Shown: positions 42,679 through 45,590 of the stretch, in pieces
How the letters are laid out: the number at the start of each line of letters is the position of its first letter
Numbering within the stretch: position 1 is the stretch's first letter
Assembly (NCBI GenBank): GCA_030447785.1
Contig: JAUJOF010000003.1
Span: 35,814 to 81,403 of the forward strand
Length of the DNA: 45,590 nucleotides
Reading direction: 5' to 3'
Source: Solirubrobacteraceae bacterium
GTDB taxonomy: Bacteria; Actinomycetota; Thermoleophilia; Solirubrobacterales; Solirubrobacteraceae
Notes under the pieces: generated by a model
What the model was told of the DNA's origin: nothing
Database searches by the model: none
What the model saw: the letters and a program-made list of their open reading frames with translations, nothing else
Position numbers and translations under genes: made by a program

Positions 42679-44663
42679 TCCCGGCCGCTTCCGCGGGCGC
42701 CCAGGAGCCCGTGCGCACGCAGGGCGAGCCCGAGGTCTCGACCTACACCAGCGGGCTCGTCCAGCCCTGGGGCCTGGTCTTCCTGCCCGGCGGCGGGGCC
42801 CTGGTCACCGAGCGCGGCGGCCGGGTGCGCGTGCTGGACGGGCGGGGCCAGGTCACCGGAACGGCGCTGACCGTGGACGTCGGCGGCGGCGAGGGCGGGA
42901 CCCTGGGCCTGGCGCTCGACCCGCGGTTCGCCGAGAACGCCTTTGTCTATCTCTACCGCACCCTGCCCGGCCAGGCCGGCAATCAGGTGCTGCGCTACCG
43001 CTACCAGGACGGCACGCTGACCGACCAGCAGGTCGTCGTCGGCGACATCCCCGCCGGCACCATCCACAACGCCGGGCGCCTGCGCTTCGGGCCCGACGGC
43101 TTCCTCTACTTCCCCACGGGTGACGCCAACCAGCCCGACCTGGCCCAGGATCGCTCGAGCCGCGCCGGCAAGTTCCTGCGCCTGCCCCCCGCCGGCTACC
43201 GCGGCGGCGGGGACGGCCTCGAGCAGGTCTCCCTGGGCCACCGCAACCCCCAGGGCCTGGACTTCCAGCCGGGGACGGATCGTCTCTACGCCACCGAGCA
43301 CGGGCCCGCCGACGACGACGAGATCAACCTCGTCGTGCCGGGCGGAAACTACGGATGGCCCAGCCAGGTCGGGCCCGATCACGCCGAGGGCTTCCAGGAT
43401 CCGCTGGTCACCTACACGCCCTCGCTGGCTCCCTCGGGCGCCACCTTCGTCCGCCAGCCCGGCTCGCGGTGGACCGGCGACTTCCTGGTCGGCGGCCTGG
43501 CCGGCCAGCGCGTGCAGCGCCTGCGCTTCGAGGGACGGCGGGTGACCGTCAACGAGGAGCTGTTCCCCGGGCGCTTCGGGCGCATTCGCGACGTGGTGGA
43601 GGGGCCCGACGGCGCGCTGTACCTGCTGACGGCCAACGGCGACGACCGCATCCTGCGAGTGGTGCCGCCGGCCAGCGCCCCGGCGCAGCCCCCGCCCTCC
43701 AACCAGCCTTTGCGGCCGGTGGCCCAGAACGCCGGGGGCGTGGGGCTCGACGCCTTCGGCGGCGTGCTGGCCTGGAGCGCCTTCGACCCCGCCGTCAACG
43801 CCTGGCGCCTGGTCGTCCAGCGCGGCGCGGGCAGCCCGCAGGCGGCGCCCGTCGACCCCCGCGGGGTGCCCTTCGACCTCGACCTCGGCCCGGGCGAGGA
43901 CGGCGACGTGGTGGCCGTCTACTCGCGCTGTGCGCGGGAGTCCGTGAAGTACAGCAGGGGCGGCGCGCTCGAGTACGCGCGTGGACGAGGCTGCGACGTG
44001 TTCCGCCTCGATCTCGGCGGCGGCGGGGAGGAGCGCCTCGAGCGCGCGTCGACCGAGGAGGCCTCGGAGTTCCTGCCCTCGATCTGGAAGGACTCGGTGG
44101 CCTTCGCCCGGGTCTACGAGCGGCGCGAGGGCCGCCGCGGCGAGCTGCCCTACCTCTACGTGCGTCCGCTGGGCGCCGGGCGCTCGGATCGCCAGCCCGG
44201 CGGCGCGCGCGGGAAGGACGGGCTGCCCGGCCCGACGGGCCTCGACCTCTACGGCCGCCGCCTGGCCTTCACCTGGGAGTGGCGCGAGGGCGACCGCCTG
44301 CGCAGCGAGCTGCGCCTGGACACCGTGGGCGGCGACCACCGCCTGATCGACCGCCTCGGCTCGCGGTCGGCGCCGGCCAACCTGCTCGGCCCGGTGGCCG
44401 AGCGCGGGCGCGTCTACGCGGGGTCGCGCCGCCTGCGCGGCGCGGACAGCACCGACCGCGTGCTGCGCCACCGCATCTCCAGCCGCGAGAACGCGCTGGC
44501 CGCGCTGGAGCTCGACGGCGGCCTCGTCGCCCTTGCGCTCGATGACGGGCGCTTCGCGGCTACCGTCGCCGCCGATCCCTCCGCCACGCCCCCCTGCGGC
44601 CCGGGCACACCCGCCGGGGGATGCTCGATCGTAGGGCTGGGTGAGCTGGCCTTCTCGGACTGA
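42606..44663 (+). CDS. Secreted PQQ-type sugar dehydrogenase with a C-terminal beta-propeller-like domain
   Basis: About 685 residues if translation begins at the ATC at 42606; no ATG, GTG or TTG precedes the signal peptide (CARIAALLLAGALALIPAAS) at a sensible distance. The N-terminal half is a GSDH/sorbosone dehydrogenase propeller: LVQPWGLVFLPGGGALVTER, GTIHNAGRLRFGPDGFLYFP (catalytic His region), VSLGHRNPQGLDFQPGTDRL, ATEHGPADDDEINLVVPGGN and YGWP. After a Pro-rich linker (~360-375) a second domain (GGVLAWSAFDPAVNAWRLVV, then SIWKDSVAFARVYERREGRR) resembles the secreted protein at 32001-33010. It should oxidise aldose sugars outside the cell with PQQ. Confidence 0.85.
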   Translation: MPRRARSPRCARIAALLLAGALALIPAASAGAQEPVRTQGEPEVSTYTSGLVQPWGLVFLPGGGALVTERGGRVRVLDGRGQVTGTALTVDVGGGEGGTLGLALDPRFAENAFVYLYRTLPGQAGNQVLRYRYQDGTLTDQQVVVGDIPAGTIHNAGRLRFGPDGFLYFPTGDANQPDLAQDRSSRAGKFLRLPPAGYRGGGDGLEQVSLGHRNPQGLDFQPGTDRLYATEHGPADDDEINLVVPGGNYGWPSQVGPDHAEGFQDPLVTYTPSLAPSGATFVRQPGSRWTGDFLVGGLAGQRVQRLRFEGRRVTVNEELFPGRFGRIRDVVEGPDGALYLLTANGDDRILRVVPPASAPAQPPPSNQPLRPVAQNAGGVGLDAFGGVLAWSAFDPAVNAWRLVVQRGAGSPQAAPVDPRGVPFDLDLGPGEDGDVVAVYSRCARESVKYSRGGALEYARGRGCDVFRLDLGGGGEERLERASTEEASEFLPSIWKDSVAFARVYERREGRRGELPYLYVRPLGAGRSDRQPGGARGKDGLPGPTGLDLYGRRLAFTWEWREGDRLRSELRLDTVGGDHRLIDRLGSRSAPANLLGPVAERGRVYAGSRRLRGADSTDRVLRHRISSRENALAALELDGGLVALALDDGRFAATVAADPSATPPCGPGTPAGGCSIVGLGELAFSD

Positions 44664-44680
44664 GGCCGCGCCGCGACGGC

Positions 44681-45301
44681 CTACCCGAAGCGGACCTTCC
44701 CGTTGGACTTGGCGCGGGCCTGGGCGCGCTCCACGTAGTCCAGGCGCTTGGTGGCCGCACGGAACAGGCGCGTGACCAGGCGCAGGCGGGCGTTCTCCGA
44801 GCGCAGGTCGAGCAGGCCCTGCTTGGCCTCCAGCCCGAAGTCGACGGTGCCCGCCATCTCGTAGGCGCCCAGCGAGGACAGATCGGCCTCCTCCACCTCG
44901 CGGTCGGCGGCCTGCAGCACCAACTCGGCGTAGGCCTCCCGGGCGCGCTGGGCGGTCTGGAGGTCGAGCTCCTCGGACTTGTCCTCCAGGAACTCCACGG
45001 TGCCCGCCGGGTAGGGGAGATCGTCCTGCTCGGCGACGAGCCGGAAGGGCCGGGTGCCGCGGGTGAGGATGTTCAGGCGCCCGTCCTCCATGCGCTCGAG
45101 CACCTCGCCGACCTCACACGCGCAGCCGGTCGACTTCAGCTCGCCCTCGCTGCTCCAGACGATTCCGAACTCGCGGTCCTCCTCGAGGCACAGCTCGATC
45201 ATCGTCTTGTAGCGCTCCTCGAAGATGTGCAGGGGCACCAGCTCGTGGGGCAGGGCGACCAGCTCCAGGGGGAAGAGGGGAAAGTCCTCCACGCGCTCCA
45301 C
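44681..45301 (-). CDS. LON substrate-binding-domain protein (ATP-independent)
   Basis: 206 residues from GTG 45301, chosen by the N-terminal motif VEDFPLFPLELVALPHELVP and a TACATT eight nt upstream. The LON_substr_bdg domain (PF02190) is complete: LHIFEERYKTMIELCLEEDR, GELKSTGCACEVGEVLERME, then GRLNILTRGTRPFRLVAEQD and YPAGTVEFLED. There is no AAA+ or protease domain, so this is the stand-alone Lon-N-like form, thought to bind unfolded proteins. The helical C-terminus includes EAKQGLLDLRSENARLRLVT. The gene is convergent with the sugar dehydrogenase gene. Confidence 0.92.
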   Translation of the reverse strand: MERVEDFPLFPLELVALPHELVPLHIFEERYKTMIELCLEEDREFGIVWSSEGELKSTGCACEVGEVLERMEDGRLNILTRGTRPFRLVAEQDDLPYPAGTVEFLEDKSEELDLQTAQRAREAYAELVLQAADREVEEADLSSLGAYEMAGTVDFGLEAKQGLLDLRSENARLRLVTRLFRAATKRLDYVERAQARAKSNGKVRFG

Positions 45302-45309
45302 GGCGTACC

Positions 45310-45315
45310 AATGTA
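45310..45315 (-). promoter_or_regulatory. -10 element TACATT (minus strand), leaderless promoter
   Basis: On the minus strand TACATT ends 8 nt before the GTG at 45301. No Shine-Dalgarno is present. Confidence 0.5.
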
Positions 45316-45590
45316 ATGCCCGCGATGAAGCACAGCGATCCCGCGGCCTGCGCGTGAACGACGACCCTGCCCTCGGCTGGGCTGCCTGGGCGCGCTGGAC
45401 GACGCCCGGCGCGAGCGCGGCAGCGGGCCGGTGGTTCGCCACGGCATGGCCGAGCACGCGCTGGTGGCGAGGCGAGGGCTCAGGCGGTGCTGTGGACCAG
45501 TGAGGTGCGGGCCCTATGCCCGCGCGCGCGACCTCCGCGTGAGCGAGGTGTTGCGCGAGGCCGGACTGGCCGAACTCCGGCGCGCGCTGG
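45316..45590 (+). other. Unresolved end of window
   Basis: No reading frame here looks like a known protein. A plus-strand frame reading GPYARARDLRVSEVLREAGL with a following AELRRAL could be part of a gene that continues past the window, but no start, stop or motif supports it. Confidence 0.2.

Overview
The window is about 45.6 kb of very GC-rich DNA, with dense genes on both strands, GTG and TTG starts and little intergenic space. The gene content points to an actinobacterium. The long-tailed FtsZ encoded after a ParA, the pair of Get3/ArsA-like ATPases and the AIM24, GlpX and LON-domain proteins fit the class Thermoleophilia (Solirubrobacterales-like); that placement is inference from gene content. 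No rRNA, tRNA or CRISPR array was recognised.

Layout. 1-1.0 kb: end of a beta-carbonic anhydrase and a membrane protein. 1.0-5.3 kb: a decayed, lower-GC accessory stretch with a berberine-bridge oxidase scrap, an MTHFR-like gene, and an IS element with CTAG target duplication inserted into a helicase remnant. 5.3-11.4 kb: redox/stress genes (MarR regulator, cupins, NmrA-like and Old-Yellow-Enzyme-like remnants, and a thioredoxin-reductase-like/XRE module present twice, once intact and once decayed). 11.5-21.2 kb: methyltransferase, acetyltransferase, secreted glycosidase, class II fructose-bisphosphatase, a large secreted M14 carboxypeptidase and MoeA. 21.4-26.8 kb: principal sigma factor, a protease-like protein lacking its catalytic residues, aldo/keto reductase, a dead VapBC-like scrap, PilT, AIM24 and an HxlR regulator. 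26.9-30.7 kb: a candidate zinc locus, with an orphan ZnuA-like lipoprotein behind a Zur-like box, a small Cys/Met-rich protein and two YibE/F-type membrane proteins with His-rich tails. 30.7-35.1 kb: an uncharacterised protein, a secreted protein and two Get3/ArsA-like ATPases. 35.2-37.6 kb: a ParA-FtsZ operon in which FtsZ has a ~127-residue N-terminal extension. 37.6-45.6 kb: a broken gamma-glutamyltransferase, a Phd antitoxin with a broken PIN toxin, a frameshifted glutathionyl-hydroquinone reductase, enoyl-CoA hydratase, an EamA transporter, a secreted sugar dehydrogenase and a LON-domain protein.

Two patterns cut across the window. First, at least ten genes have a TANNNT hexamer 6-9 nt before the start codon and no Shine-Dalgarno, suggesting many leaderless transcripts. 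Second, many genes are broken by single-base indels, several of them in G/C runs; these may be partly sequencing or assembly errors and partly real decay. The most interesting candidate system is ParA with the extended FtsZ, whose N-terminal peptide resembles the ParA-stimulating peptide of ParB proteins.
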